DNA of 64,000 bases from Hyperoplus lanceolatus (lineage: Eukaryota; Chordata; Actinopteri; Uranoscopiformes; Ammodytidae), in the NCBI GenBank assembly GCA_026929865.2, contig CM049396.1:25647501-25711500 (forward strand). Reading direction: 5' to 3'. Shown here piece after piece: positions 38,810 to 51,930 of the stretch; within the stretch, counting starts at the first letter, position 1, and the number at the start of each line of letters is the position of its first letter. A program made the position numbers and the translations under genes. Under the pieces are notes generated by a model. The model did no database searches and was not told the DNA's origin. It saw only the letters and a list, made by a program, of their open reading frames with translations.

Positions 38810-41757
38810 GCTGACAAATTTTGGATGGGACAAATGTTACATTTGGGATTAATGTGCTATGTAACATGTCACGTGTCATATTTACTTTGGTAATAACAGC
38901 TGTATCATTATGCCAGGTAACACATTTTCGAAAATGAGAAAATGTAAATGAACGCAGCAGATGCTACTGTAGTGAGTTGTTGTGTTGTTGATTGCTCTTG
39001 TTAAGTTTATTGAACACTTGTTTTATACATCTTGTTTCATGTTTTCAATGCTTATGAGCTTACTTTCAACCAGGTGATTTAACTTAGTTTAGCACATTAA
39101 CATGCTAAAGTTAGCATTTAGAAACCACACAGAGCCTGTCATGCTTCTAGCAAAACTCAGATGGGAACGGTTTTAGTATACTAAATACAATTGCAGCCTT
39201 TTTTTTTGCTTTCAAAAATATTAAAACCAACAAGATTGAGTTTGAACATGCTGATCACACACTGATACCAACCATGCAGTTATTTCTAAAGTAGTACCGT
39301 TAGAATGAAAAATGTTAAAAAAAGGAAAACCCTGAGTGGAGCAAAAATACAACCATCTATTCCTCCTCTTTTGTTGTGAGGCATATTGTTTAATCTCCTC
39401 GTGTGCTATCTTTTCTCTCATCTCTGTGCTGTGTGTCACTATCCAGACCTCCATCAGAGAGGTGCTGGCGTAAACTTGAGTGTGCTGTCGGGCTGCCTGC
39501 CGGTACAGGGGGGAATATCTGATCACCTGTTCCACTCTGCATTCCCTCACACTCTATCTGGGAAAGCTGCAGGTTTTAGATACATGTGGTGTTTTCCTCT
39601 TCAGCTCTCCCTCCTTTATACATTTTCATTACCTTTTTCTCGCCTGCTAAGTAGGGACAGTCCTCCAATTACTCACCACTATTTACACCGAGAAAACTTC
39701 CAATGCCAAGGTAATGAGCCCGCTCCATGGCTAGAATTGTTACCTCAGACCTCCACAAAAGAGCCTTTCATCCTTTCTTATTCGAGAGGGAAACAGTGTG
39801 AGTGCCCTGGAGATATTTGCTAACACGTTCCTGTAGTGGGTCATTTCCTACTGCAGTGCTCCCAATAAAGCCAGAGGTATAAACAGTTAAGCCACATGGC
39901 AAACTATTACACTGGAGCCATAACAATAGCACTGTCCTCTATTTCCAAGTCAGATGTCTCAAAGTGATGTTCTGTGCATTGCAGTTCAGGCAAGGGCATC
40001 ATCTAAACGTGCTCACCAGGACATGCAAAACAGCGATCCCACCTTCAATGAGAACCAGGCCAATGTCCTGAGCCATTGCCTCTATTCTGTATTGTTTTTT
40101 AGCTGTTCATCAATCATGTAATGACTTAAACGTGGGCTAAGGATAGTCTCTCTACACAGCAGATTTATTTTTTCCTTTTTATCTAGCTTTTTATGAAGCG
40201 TTTATGACAAGTGCTTTGCCTGTCATCGATATTGCCTGCAGAAAACTGACAGCAACAGATCCACCCTGAAATAAGTTGTGTGTCTGAATTCCATCTCTGG
40301 CCTGTTTTAATGACCTGGCACAAGTTCCACCGGGTGACATGCTGACATTGTGTTCAAACTCCCAACTCACTCTATACCAAAATTAGACATGAACTCCTGA
40401 GGCAGTATCACAAATAGGTTTTCCTTATGCAAAAATCAAAGAGCCATCTTTGAAGTAACAGGGAAAGTATTTTCTAGCTAAGGGTGACGGTGTATTTTTG
40501 CGAGTGTGAGTCATGCTAACTTGCCAAAGGTCTTAGTAAATTCCATGCATCAAGCTAAGGTTCGATGCAAGAGAGCAGATCCCTGCTGGAAAACCCTCTT
40601 GAGGTGACACTGCCAATAGGTCATATAAGGAGAGCACAAAGGGTTTCATGGAAAGACAGAAGTCACGCCAAGAATAGAAACCAAAACAGTTATGGTTCAA
40701 TAGGTTCATGTAGAGTGCTGTTTGATCAAGTCTCCTACTCTTGTTTTAAAATAAATTAAAACCTGAATCATTTCAAACAGGGTGTTACTGACAGGATTGC
40801 TGTGTTCATGCCCAATTGAAAACAATTAAAGATCATGACAGATGATGTGTAGGAGAGTATGTGGGGCGTTTTTGGCCCAGGCCTTAACATAACTTGTTCA
40901 TATATCATCTAAATACAGAGCGATACCCTGTGGCACTATCAATAATTAGTGGTTAATGAGTGGATAAAACCCAATGAACTTGTCACCTGGAGGCCTGGGT
41001 AAAACATCTGTAGTGCATGAGCATGGTATGACATCTGATCATTTTCCAGCTTTGTCCTGGGTCATCAACTCACATCTGAACTAAACTTCAGTGACTGCAC
41101 TCCGTTGTGGTTAAATGTTTTGCCCAAATTAGGAAGAAACTGTTGTGCTATCCATCCATGCAGGGTTTTTGTATTTAGGATTCTGAGATTTTTGTTGCGG
41201 AACCAACACGATAGAGTTGAGGTGTCTGTCAGGCTCACAACCTTGACAAATGACAGTTGAAAGATTAAACACTAACATTTCTTTCCAAAAAACTGAACCT
41301 TTTTTTTTAAAAGACACGTTTGTTAAATTTACTTGTTAAATAAAATTAAAAGCTGCAGTGTTAATTCTGTAATTACCACAGGAACTTTCTGGACTCCCTA
41401 CTCCAGCTGTCTGGTGTTGCTGGCCGAGCTCCACACTGGATGTTGATGGACAAGGGAGCACCGAGCAAAACTGCAGCGGAGCCATGGCCCCCAACGCAAC
41501 TCAAACACATCCAGTGGAATCCCCAGGTTACTCAGGCGCTGTTGCCTTGTCCATAGGAAAACAATGGGACAGTCAGCACAAAGCAGTTTTACCTGTGATC
41601 AAGTGAAGAGTATGAAACAATTACCATGGTAATCTCACAAATGAGAATATAGATCAATGAGCAGAAAAGGAAGAAAAAAACATGATTCGACTATCAGTCG
41701 ACTACAGTATAGGCAAGACATGACCAATCAGATTCACTCACTTATCATCTCACTAGC
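38810..41757. other. Unannotated non-coding DNA
   Basis: No exon or mobile element supported. An open frame at 39386-39823 has no recognisable domain. Confidence 0.4.
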
Positions 41758-42325
41758 CAGCAGCTCCAGCACGGGACCCCAAACTTCCCTTTTCCCAGAC
41801 GCATTAACCAGCTCTGACTGGGGGATTCCGAGGTATTTCCAGGCCATATATATAATCTATAATCTATATAATCTCTTTACCTAGTCTTGGGTCTCCTCCC
41901 AGCTAGACGTGCTTGAAGCACTGCCCTAGGGAGGCGCCCAGGGGACATCCTTACCAGAAGCCTAAACTGCCATTCGGCCTGCTGGTACCTGCGATCTTGT
42001 TCTTTATGTCATTACTCAGCCTTCATGACCATTGGTGAGGGTGGGAAGGAATATCGACCGGTAGATCAAAAGCTTTCCTTTCTTTTCGTCACAACGGTGC
42101 AGTAAAGTGAGAGCAATACCGCCCACACTGGTCCGATTCTTCGGACAATGTCATGCTCCATTTTCCCCTCACTCGTGAACAAGATTCCAAAGTTCTTGAA
42201 CTCCTTCGCTTGGGGTAAGGACTCATTCCCTACCTGGAGTAGAGTATCCATTGTTTTCCTGCTGAGAACCATGGCCTCAGATTAAGAGTGCTGATGCTCA
42301 TCTCAGCCGCTTCACACTCAGATTC
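41758..42325 (-). pseudogene. Decayed RTE-type LINE fragment
   Basis: Matches the same polymerase region as the LINE at 18824-19445: the words CCAGCTCTGACTGGGGGATTC and CCCTAGGGAGGCGCCC occur in both. The - strand frame at 42066-42272 gives LLQVGNESLPQAKEF and SEGKMEHDIVRRIG. The copy has lost an internal block near 41970 and its tail is missing, and it carries several indels. It is clearly older than the 18.8-kb copy. It also shows that the normal upstream context of GNESLPQ is coding, which the 18.8-kb copy lacks at its inversion joint. Confidence 0.75.
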
Positions 42326-43458
42326 AGATTTAATCAAATTCAATATATCTACATTTGTTGGAAATAGTTGTGAACACCCCTACTGACATGTAATTCAACA
42401 CAATGCTTCTCAACTCCTTCCGTTAGTAGTAGGGTTCATTGGATGGGGAGACAGACCTTCTGAACCTGAAGCTGCATCTGTTGAGCCTGGCACCAGGCAG
42501 AGGCAGAGACAACTGATTATGAATATACTATCAACATATAGCCCATTTCACCATGGACTAAGCTAAAAGCTTAATTTTAGCAATACATTGCTAACATGTT
42601 AATAGTATAATTGAGCCAATGTTCTTGTATTTTTGAGGGGCCCCTGCCAATCACAAGTTCTTTTTGAATTGTCCTTATTTTCCTCCCATATCGCTGACAT
42701 CTGAAGAAACATATCCAACACACCATAGCCCCCTACATTTTTTTTTACACAGTGCAGTTTTTGCTCTCAAGGCTTGGAGATTCCCTGGCACTTGTCACAT
42801 CACTGTGAGAAAAGTGGGGAAGAGTTATTGAAGGGGCACACAATGTTCCTCTCTGTAGCCACTCCAATGACATCATTCAATCCCATTGGGGTTAGTTCAC
42901 ACTCAAACACAATTAAGCATTATTAATGTATCAAAAGGGATTGATCCTGTTTGTGTTAAGTCCACAAAAGTCCATTGAAGTGATTAAGGATAGATCCAAA
43001 CTTGAAACTGTAAAAGTATGTTTATCATTTAGTGATGTTGACAGTGTTACTCAGTTCCCAAAGAAATTAATTCAACCCAGGCTTTGGCCTTTAGTGCTTC
43101 TGGCGCTGTGTAGTCTACAAACTGAGAAGCAGAGCGGCCCAGACATGCAGGGCCCACAGCCCCTCCAGCACAAGAGACCAGGAGATTTCACAGTATTTAA
43201 ACCACAATGTTGCTATGTCTCCTATCACCCTCAGAACTCCCATGCAGGCATGTATTGTATCTGATGTCCTATACACTTTAGGCACTATGGGCTTAGTGCA
43301 AACAAGATGAAGGACATCCCAAGTACACAAACAGCAGGCACTACATTTGGTGATGGCTTTTAGATATTTTTTTGCGGATTGGTTGTTCAAATTCTTCCTG
43401 CTGCCATACTTCATTGGAATCGTGTTGACAGATTTATGGATGATACTGAAGAACCAGA
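42326..43458. other. Unannotated non-coding DNA
   Basis: Nothing supported. Confidence 0.4.
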
Positions 43459-44701
43459 GGCCTGCTTCAGGTAGCTGGTTTAACATACTCTGAGTTGAAT
43501 CCTGCGCTCTGAGTTGGTCAACTCAGAGCGCAGGGTTGACAAGCAACTCCGGGTTTTCGGTTTCAGAACAGTGGATCAGCGTTGGGTCAATCAACTCTGA
43601 GCGTGTTCACTCTGGGTGGAGCGTGTGCGTAAAAGCCATCGTCAATGGATCGCTGATAACATGATTCACCATGGAAACAGGAGAAACAAATGATTGATCC
43701 TCCCACTTCTCCACTTCTCAAAAAAGAAAACAAAAACACCGCTCCTCCCACTAGAGTTAGAAATATTAACGAATGAGCATATAGTATGGAGAGGAATTAA
43801 TGGGGATATTGTTGCATAACATGATCTAATCATAACATGAACTAATCTCCTCGGCAATTCAGAAAAAAAACAGAGCAAACATTTTTTGTCAAGAGAATCA
43901 TTTCGCTTCCGTATGAGAAGCCATAGTCTATTTTAAAAAGTTACGCATATCAGCAGTAAAGTATTAAGCTGGCGCGGCACAGCATTGCTGACAGTGTATT
44001 ATCGCTGTATAATATGTTGGCAAGCTATAGCCTAATACTGTGCAGTAAACAGACACATTAGGTGACAGTTTCCATTTAAGAGCCTGAATTATTACCAGAT
44101 CCATTTTCCTCAAGTGATAACAGTTTAAATTATTATATAATTTTATATTCATATTATTTAACGAGGCTCGTCTGTGACTTTAGGATCGCACAAGTGAACG
44201 ATCGTGTGCAGCCGCAGCGTTACACGAATCCACCTGACATAAATCTGTTCAGTGGCACAGACGTTAAAAACCATACAATACAAATAAGTTTATTAATCTG
44301 AATGTAGAGCATGTTCACGATGTGTAAGGTGGCCGCCAATATGAACGAGGGCTGAGAACAAGGCTACTGATCAGATAAATGATCGGTCAAACGTAAAATC
44401 ATCAGTACATGATAAAAACATCCCGATGGAGATTTCTATGGAGTGATTTTTCTTCAAACTGTACAGGGACGCGTGTGACGGTGACACTGTTTCTTCAGTC
44501 GGAGCTGCAGCGTGAAGTGAAAACAAACTCAGGGTAGGTCTAACCACCTCCCGAGCAGGTTAGACCCATGGCGTATGTTGCCGTAGTAACTGACTCTCGG
44601 TTGCGCTGAACCTGCTACCTGAAATGGAAAACCCAGAGTTTCCACTAACTCAGAGCGAACAAACTCTGGGTTGCCTCAAAACCAGCTACCTGAAACAGGC
44701 C
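43459..44701. mobile_element. 1.24-kb TIR element, Harbinger/ISL2EU-like
   Basis: The left end GGCCTGCTTCAGGTAGCTGG and the right end, the inverse of GGCCTGTTTCAGGTAGCTGG, form a terminal inverted repeat with one mismatch over 20 bases. Both subterminal regions are rich in ACTCAGAG/CTCTGAGTT words. No transposase frame was recognised. The termini resemble widespread fish MITEs placed with Harbinger- or ISL2EU-type elements; a target duplication is not evident, so the superfamily is open. Confidence 0.65.
43501..43534. repeat. Perfect 16-bp-arm palindrome
   Basis: CCTGCGCTCTGAGTTG and its exact reverse complement are separated by only two bases. It lies just inside the left TIR and can form a cruciform or hairpin. 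Confidence 0.95.
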
Positions 44702-45387
44702 TCAGTATGTGTAGTTTTGTTATATCCTCAGGCTCACATCCACTTTATTTCATTCACAGTAGCACAGCAACAGAGAGATAACATGAGTCAGCATACTGTT
44801 TGGCACAAAAATGAACAATTGGTTTCGGTATGCCATGTCGTAAGAGCATATCCCCATTTGCAATAAGAAGTTAGTTTCCATCTTTATTGGGTGGTGTACA
44901 TGCAAGTCACCCTATTGTGTGTAAGACACACCCTTGAGTATTGGATCTGTAACCATGGCACTGGTATCCTATGAGCTGGTGAAGAGGAAAGAGGCCAACC
45001 TCAGCAGGGAAAGAGAAACAAGGTGGGAACTTAAGCACCCTTTCCTTTATGGTGTTATTGTATAATGTAATACAAATGTCCTCAACAATTCAAATTTATA
45101 CCACACCTTTTCTGTTAACCTTCTGTGCAGAAATAGCCCAATATTACAGTACAATGATGCAATGTTGCTCATACTAAAGTTGAACTGGAATTCAAACACA
45201 TTTCTGGTTAGAAATCAGTATATATACAGTATATCCTTGGTGTTTGTTGAGGTTCTTTTTTTGACAGCTGGTCAAAGTCTAATGGCCAATAAAGAAAACC
45301 TCATTTGTATCTGTTTTCTAACATCCTGTTCACTTTTTTGTAAAAGGGGAAATACATCAAGTATAACACTCACAGGCTGTATAAATG
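44702..45387. other. Unannotated non-coding DNA
   Basis: Nothing supported. Confidence 0.4.
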
Positions 45388-45565
45388 GATGTGGCTCATG
45401 AGGTAGACCAGTCTTCCACTGATCGCAGTGTTGGCGCTTCAATCCTCACCTGCTGCCTCATGTCGACATGTCCCTTGGCAAGACTCTGAACTCCAAATTG
45501 CTCCTGATGGTTAGCCAGCATCCTGTGTGCTAGCCTGCTGCCATCCGTTTCTGAATAGGTGAATT
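45388..45565 (+). mobile_element. tRNA-derived SINE
   Basis: The head carries an A-box-like TGGCTCATGAGGTAGA (45392-45407) and a B-box-like GCTTCAATCC (45436-45445) at tRNA-like spacing. The body includes CATGTCCCTTGGCAAGACTC, TGAACTCCAAATTGCTCC and GATGGTTAGCCAGC, close to a common fish tRNA-headed SINE. The B box departs from GGTTCGAATCC, so RNA polymerase III activity is doubtful. The 3' tail is short and the end approximate. Confidence 0.75.
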
Positions 45566-47225
45566 TTTGTATATATTTCTTGTACTAAATTTGTATAGAC
45601 AATGATTCCTTGAAGTTTGGATATACATGTAAACGCTTCTGTAATGTTAAGTGTAATTAAATCTCTTATGGCATACCACTTCATCTTAAACTGTTTTGTT
45701 AACTTCTTCTGTGGTAAGAAGTTTCATCAAGCCTACCACACACTCCTGAAGGATATGCTCAACATTTCTTCCAGATGGATGTTCTTAAAATATTTAAAGC
45801 TAGAGAAAAAGAGGCTTACCTGGTCAGAAAGTTAGGCATTTTGTCTGAGGCTACAATACATTCTGGTCTAGTCAGGTTGATGTAATGTATAATAAGTCCA
45901 TGATAGACCCCAACATGTTAATGATAATATATTTTTGAATTTGCATTTAGGTTAGTTGAGCTAGGCTACTGAGCTCAAATCAGTACAATTAGGTAGCGAT
46001 TGTGGGGATGACTTCATGGTGGGATGGGTGAGGGAGGGTGTGGGAGAGGAAGGGAGTATCCTGTCTCTGCAGAAACAATAGCTGTCCAGACCAGTATTGA
46101 GAGTATGCCGGATTAGTCCCCATTGAGAGCTTAAGATAACCGTTCAGGTCTGGCAGTGGGTAACTCCCAACACCTCAACCGGGCTTGATTACAATTTTTG
46201 TCATGAAAATATAGAGATGGAAAAACAAAGGTGGCACGACACCTTTTGTGATCTTTTACAGAAGAACACATTATTTTAGAATAATTGATGTTGAACACCG
46301 AGTCACATCAAGAAGTATTCAATTGGAAAATGATTAACAATACATAATAGTAAACATTACTGCAAGGTGTATTTAAAGTACTCCCCATATGACTTTAATT
46401 AACAGAGAAAACATCAGAGATGAATTCAGAGTTGGAATATTTGCAACATTTAGATTGATGTCAGCCTTCACTCTCCATTCAGATGCCATAATCAGGCATT
46501 TCAACAAGGGATTGACCCTTTAAGCCACCCACTGTCTGAATGGGTTGAAATACTTGTGCTAGGTTACCAAACAATGCTGTTAATCATTGGAACTCTTCTG
46601 TCTTTGCTCAAGATGTCTACCATCATATTGTTACATGCACAAGGTGCAACTGGCAAAACCAGTTTAAACGGTTATCACAGTATTTACCCACAATGCATAC
46701 GCGACAGAAGTTCAGTCAGATTTGTAGAACCTATGGGTTTCGATTGATGCGGTCATGAACTTTGCGTACCATCCAAAGACAGGAAAAGACAAGAGCCAAG
46801 AGGAAGTATTGCACTGTTACACACTATAGGTACCATGACATCCTCAGGAAACATCCATGGAGCAGAGCAGCGCCAAGTCAACAGCACAATAGATAACGCC
46901 AGTGAGAGAGAGTGCACGGATTGTTCTTCATATCACTGTCATCCATGTCTGTGAGGGTGCATTCACACTCCACACATTTTCAGACCCGAAGTCACTGTGC
47001 TTTTCAACTTTAAGGCATTGCGTCTAAAAGTTTAAAATTGTGGAAGAGAGTTGGTGACTTGGAATCACTGCTGTTATGAGAGCCAGACTGTCAACCTGAA
47101 GAGAACACACATTGCATGGGCTGCTGACAGAGGCAGAAAGAGTGGTGGTTGTGCAATTGGTTTCTGGTAAGCGTGAGTGTTGTAGTATATCATGTGGCCT
47201 GCTTTTTAGAACAGTCCGCTCGATA
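45566..47225. other. Unannotated non-coding DNA
   Basis: Nothing firm. GGGTGCATTCACACTCCACA near 46958 resembles a hAT-type terminus, but no partner end was found. Confidence 0.35.
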
Positions 47226-48055
47226 TACATTCACTGGCCACTTTATTAGGTAGACCTGTTCAATGGCTTATGAAAACAAAAAGCTAATCAGCCAATCACA
47301 TGGCAGCAATTTAATGCATTTAGACGTAGTCAAGACAATGTACTGAAGTCAAACCGAGCATCAGAATGGGGATGAAAGGGGGTTTAGGTGACTTTGAACA
47401 TGGCGTGGTTGATGGTGCACGGCAGGATGGATCCATACTTTCATGTTCATTACGCCAAATTCTGAACCTCCCATCTCAATGTCACAACTGAAATCGAGAC
47501 CCCTCAGACCAGGCATGACTTTTCCATCTTCTATTGTCCAATATTGGTGATCCTGTTAGAATTGTAGCCTCATTTTCCTGTTTTTAGCTGACAGAAGTGG
47601 CACCCGGTGGGGTCTTTTGTTGCTGTAGCGCATCTGCTTCAAGGTTGGTCGTGTATTGCGCTCAGAGATGATATTCTGCATACCCTGGTTGTAACAAGTG
47701 GTTATTTGAGTTACTGTTGCCATTCTATCATCTCGAACCATTATGCCCATCCTCCACTGACCTCTGACTTCAACAAGGCATTTTGCGTCCACACAAATGC
47801 CGCTCAATGGATATTTTTTCTTTTTCGGACCATTCTCTGTAAACCCTAGAGATGGTTTAGAGTGAAAATCCCAGTAGATCAGCAGTTTCTGAAATACTCA
47901 TACCAGCCCTCCTGGTACCCTCAACATTGCCATGTTCAAAGTCACTTAAAACCCCTTTCTTCCCCATTCTGTTGCTCGGTTTCAACCTCAATAAGTTGTC
48001 CCGTCCAGGTCTACATGCCTAAATGCATTGAGTTGCTGACATGCGATTGGCATTG
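47226..48055 (-). mobile_element. Rearranged Tc1-like copy, right end truncated
   Basis: Same family as 33800-34547. The left end is TA-CATTCACTGGCCACTTTAT. The - strand from about 48050 to 47430 encodes the N-terminal and middle transposase region. Left of about 47430 the sequence turns around and is the inverse of the element's own 5' part (CCAATCACATGGCAGCAA and CAAACCGAGCATCAGAATGG are complements of words near 47970-48040). So the second half of the element has been replaced by an inverted copy of its beginning. The true right TIR is missing. Confidence 0.7.
47556..47807 (-). pseudogene. Tc1-like transposase fragment
   Basis: An 83-codon reverse frame with KCLVEVRGQWRMG, VRDDRMATVTQITTCYNQGM and PHRVPLLSAKNRKMRLQF matches the DNA-binding half and the start of the catalytic domain of Tc1-type transposases. 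The frame ends early, although homologous sequence continues toward 47430 with stops. Not functional. Confidence 0.75.
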
Positions 48056-48159
48056 AATCTGGAAATCTGGAAATGAAACAACCTAAAACAGTAAAAGTTC
48101 AAGATGCAAATATAAGGCTCAAATACAATTTACAAACCATGCAAACTATTTACCTCAGT

Positions 48160-48430
48160 GATGCATTCATTTTTTTTTCCATTTTTTTTCGAATTTCATT
48201 CTTGAAGGGTTAAACCAATGAGAAATCTTGAGATGTATTAATGGAAGATTCTGCTACCTTTGGATGGAGCCAGGCTAGCCCATATTACAGTGTTTATGCT
48301 AAGCTAACTGGCTGCAGCTTTATATTTATTGTGTGAACATGAGAGTACTATTTATCTACTCATCTACCTCTCATTAAGGAAATCGATAAGTATCAAATAA
48401 CTGCTTTAGCAAACACATATTGAAACTGAA
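48160..48430. repeat. Common fish MITE fragment
   Basis: GGAGCCAGGCTAGCCC, TTTATGCTAAGCTAACTGGC and ACATGAGAGTACTATTTATC occur in the order seen, from memory, in a very abundant fish MITE. Terminal repeats are not identifiable here, so the limits are approximate. Confidence 0.5.
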
Positions 48431-49262
48431 ACTTAATTTAACAAATTATCAATTGAAAGGCTTGATCTTAGGCCACATAATATTATTTTACTGTTAACAT
48501 TAGAGAATGTGACCTGTTGGTGGTGAAATACTCCAGTGTAACAAGTATAGTAAAATAGCCTTTGTCTGAGTCTTACCCCTTTGCTGTGAATTGTGGTTAT
48601 ATTGTCCTGGGATGGTAGCAGGACCTCCCAGAAAAGAAAAGTTTTACAGATTCTGATACATAATCACTGGATGTGTGAAAATGATTTCTGCTCCATACAA
48701 ATCTAAACACTTCAGTGGTGGAGTGATGTAATCCATTTTAACCTCTCCCAGTGGTCCTAGCAGCACAACATAAACTCTGTCCTAGTTCAGTACCTCCCAG
48801 TAAAATTTGGTGTGAAGAGGAAGTATGACGCATATTAAGTATGAATCATACATGACCCACCTAGAGAACTTGGTTGTGTTTCTTTTTTTACAATCAGGCC
48901 CAGTCCTCTGCTGAATGAAATCACCATTTAAACTTGGGTAGATGGATTATTTGTTCAAATTTTGCCATTCAACTCTACAGTGACAGCCAAAAAAAAAAAA
49001 AAAAAAAAAGACCCTAGACGACCAGCCCAGGAGAACAGAGGCGTATTGAGAATATCAAAGTGGGCTGGCTATTTCTCCCTGGGCCGATGTCTCGGTTTGT
49101 GATTTTATTCAATTACAGAGTATTTACCTTTCACATAACGTCAACACTGATGTAGAGCAGCGGTGGGTAGAAATTAACTCACCTGTTCCGCAACACACAC
49201 ATTATATTGTGTCCAACAGACAGACTCACAACCTAAAAAGAGAAATACATACTGTATTCATG
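48431..49262. other. Unannotated non-coding DNA with a poly-A run
   Basis: The only feature is a run of about 20 A residues at 48990-49009. It might be the tail of a decayed retroposed sequence, but no upstream retroelement body was recognised. Confidence 0.4.
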
Positions 49263-49283
49263 CACACGCACACGGACGCACAC

Positions 49284-49334
<51 letters not shown>

Positions 49335-49384
49335 GACGCACACACACACGCACACGGACGCACACACACACACACACCACACAC
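49263..49384. repeat. Compound CA / CACGGACGCA repeat
   Basis: A central (CA)n block is flanked on each side by units of ACGCACACGGACGCACAC type, which gives a two-level microsatellite/minisatellite. The flanking variants carry CpG sites. Confidence 0.9.
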
Positions 49385-51508
49385 TGCGGCATGAGTTTGT
49401 TTATCCAGCTCGGTCAAGACCAGCGTACGGTCCTCGTTCCCTTCCCCATTTGATGTGTGAAAAGTGGAAGGAAATCAAAGCCATTTCCTTCATTCTGGCC
49501 GCTCTGGGTTGTGGTTCCCCGGGGCAAGAGGGTGGGGTGGGGGAGGCGAGACAGGCAGTAAAGTATGGTCGAGCCCGCAGAGTCTGGGAAGTGTATGGAG
49601 CACCATACTGTATGTTGCCAAAGACAACAGAGGAAACTGTTGCTCAAAAGCACCAACCGCAGGTAAAGGGAAAAGGAAGGGGGTCCCAGGGCTGAATTTG
49701 TACGCCCCGCTCCAAGTGGTCACATACTTTCAACCTAGTCTGAACAGAGAGCCTACAAATCCTTCTCTTCCCTCCACTCACTTGTTCATCTGCTTCTTTT
49801 AACTGAGTCGCTAATTCACTCACATTCAGTCACTCACTTCAGGAAATGAGAAAAGTTTTTTTCTAAACCCTCTTGTTGAAGTCGTATGCTGTTGAGAGGT
49901 ATCCCTGTGATCTAGATATGATGCTCTTCTTTTCCCATTTAAATGCTAATAGCTTCGAGGACTTCATCAATACAGAAAGTACTGGGAGCAAGGCTTATCT
50001 CCTATCTGGTCACAGCACAAGGTGAGCACCTGCCTGTCCAATTTGAAAATATTACTAAGTCTTGTTGTCGCCGCAACAAGGCATTTACAACTGTATTTCT
50101 CGACATTGCACTTGCACACTTGCACATAACTATGTGGTTGTGTTTGTGTGTGTGTGAGAGTGTGTGTTAGCTGCAGACATAAGACTTTCCGGAATCAGTA
50201 TTATGTTCAGACGCCCGGCAATGAGGTACCCTCAGCCAGTGTGAAACAAAGAGCACATTGTGATTTAATTCCCTTTTTTTAGAGCAGGCTAGTATGTCCT
50301 GGAAACCTCAGGTTGTGATCAGAAAAACATTACTTGGAAATGTGTTATTATGTCTATGTGATTTTGGCAAAAAAGTGGGAGTTACTGTTATGAATTAAGT
50401 TATTAAATTACATTTACTATGGCAAGCAAAGATCTATTACTGAGACAGTTTAGGGCTTGCTATCTCACCTGGAGTTTGATGGACTGTGATATTCATTTAG
50501 GACATAGAGGTCACTACATTCATCAAATTCAAAGTAAAAGATCAGATTAAGGAAACTGCAACAAATATGCTACGTAATGCATCATAATTATAAAGAATAA
50601 ATTAAAAACTCTTACATACGGCTTGGTGCATACATATGTAGTTTGAAATGTTTTATACCTTAGGTATATTTATCTGCTGATACATTTATGTACAATAAAG
50701 TATTTTACATAGTTGGATTATTACTTTTACGAAAGGAAACAACATGATACTTCTTCCATGACTGTTTTTCTTCTTCTGTGAGTATTTAGCAACCTTGGAA
50801 TAGTTTTCCGGGAACTTTGACGCAGTCACGGTGAGCAACAACAGTAATGTAACTAATTTGTTTTGCTCTTGAGAAATAAATACAATAATGTAATTACTCT
50901 TTTCAATATATAATATGTAATTAAAAGTTCAGATAACTTGCCCAAAACTGCGTGTGATACATATTTGAGTCTATGCAGCAGTGAGAAGCAAAGATAATCA
51001 GAAAGTTGTAAAATAGATGAAAAAAGAGCCCAATCAATAGAACCGCCGCGTCACTACACATTTTTGCCATACCAGCCTAAGATAGAAGCTGAACACTTAC
51101 ATGGTTCAACACAATACAAAAACATAAAGCAGCTTTTATGGGGCATGCAATACAGTGTGCCACATCTCTCCGCACACTGGGATTAAGTTACATATGATCT
51201 CTTCAGCTGTGTTAGAATCACAAATGCTGATATAACACCTGGCATGTGCTCATGCCCTACAGGCAGAGCCCCACAGAAAGCACTGTTCACACCTTAGCTG
51301 GAATGCAGGTTCTGATACAGAAAATTAAAACAACTTCATACACCAGTAAAATAGATGTCAACAGCTTGGAATCATGTACTGGCAAGATTAATATCACAAA
51401 TACTACAGTACAGGCCCACACCAAGACACCCGTCTGGGTAATAAACAGCTCACCTTGGATTCCCATGAAGTAGAACATATGACTACAGCCAATCATGGAT
51501 GACAGCTG

Positions 51509-51512
<4 letters not shown>
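49385..51512. other. Unannotated non-coding DNA
   Basis: No supported exon or mobile element. Open frames near 49450-49800 on both strands have no recognisable domain. Confidence 0.4.

Positions 51513-51551
<39 letters not shown>
51513..51551. repeat. (TG)n microsatellite
   Basis: About 39 bases of uninterrupted TG. Confidence 0.97.
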
Positions 51552-51552
<1 letters not shown>

Positions 51553-51930
51553 TTTTAGAAACCTGGACCGGGTGAGGAATATTGTAGCGATGGCGTTAAA
51601 GCCCCTGAAAACCCTAATCCACAAAATCCTTCAAAATATGTTTTTTGAAGATGTAGTTGCATGGTAGTAAGGATCTGAAAAGAGTTTGTCATATCAATCA
51701 GAATTAAAGATATAGTCATTTTTGTTTGATTAAACTTTACAGAAATTCTGTTGATACGAGACGGACTATGGTCTGATTCTTATGGCACATGAAGTATTAT
51801 GAACCAATACTGGCAGTTCTCTGTCTGAACGTTCAATAGCTACAATGAATGTCGCCATGGAGACCATTTAATACGGCCAAGCCCACTCAGTCATGTCCTC
51901 TAGACAGTAAAATAAGTTGTATTTTTTAAA
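51552..51930. other. Unannotated non-coding DNA
   Basis: Nothing supported; the sequence resembles repeat-derived DNA but no boundary was found. Confidence 0.3.

Noticed and set aside
45388..45460. A functional tRNA gene
   Set aside because: A- and B-box-like words are present, but the cloverleaf is not kept and the sequence continues into a SINE body.
46955..47010. A hAT element starting with GGGTGCATTCACACTCC
   Set aside because: Only one terminus-like phrase is seen and no inverted partner was found nearby.
49263..49384. A CRISPR-like array
   Set aside because: The repeats are contiguous simple-sequence units without unique spacers, and the genome is eukaryotic.
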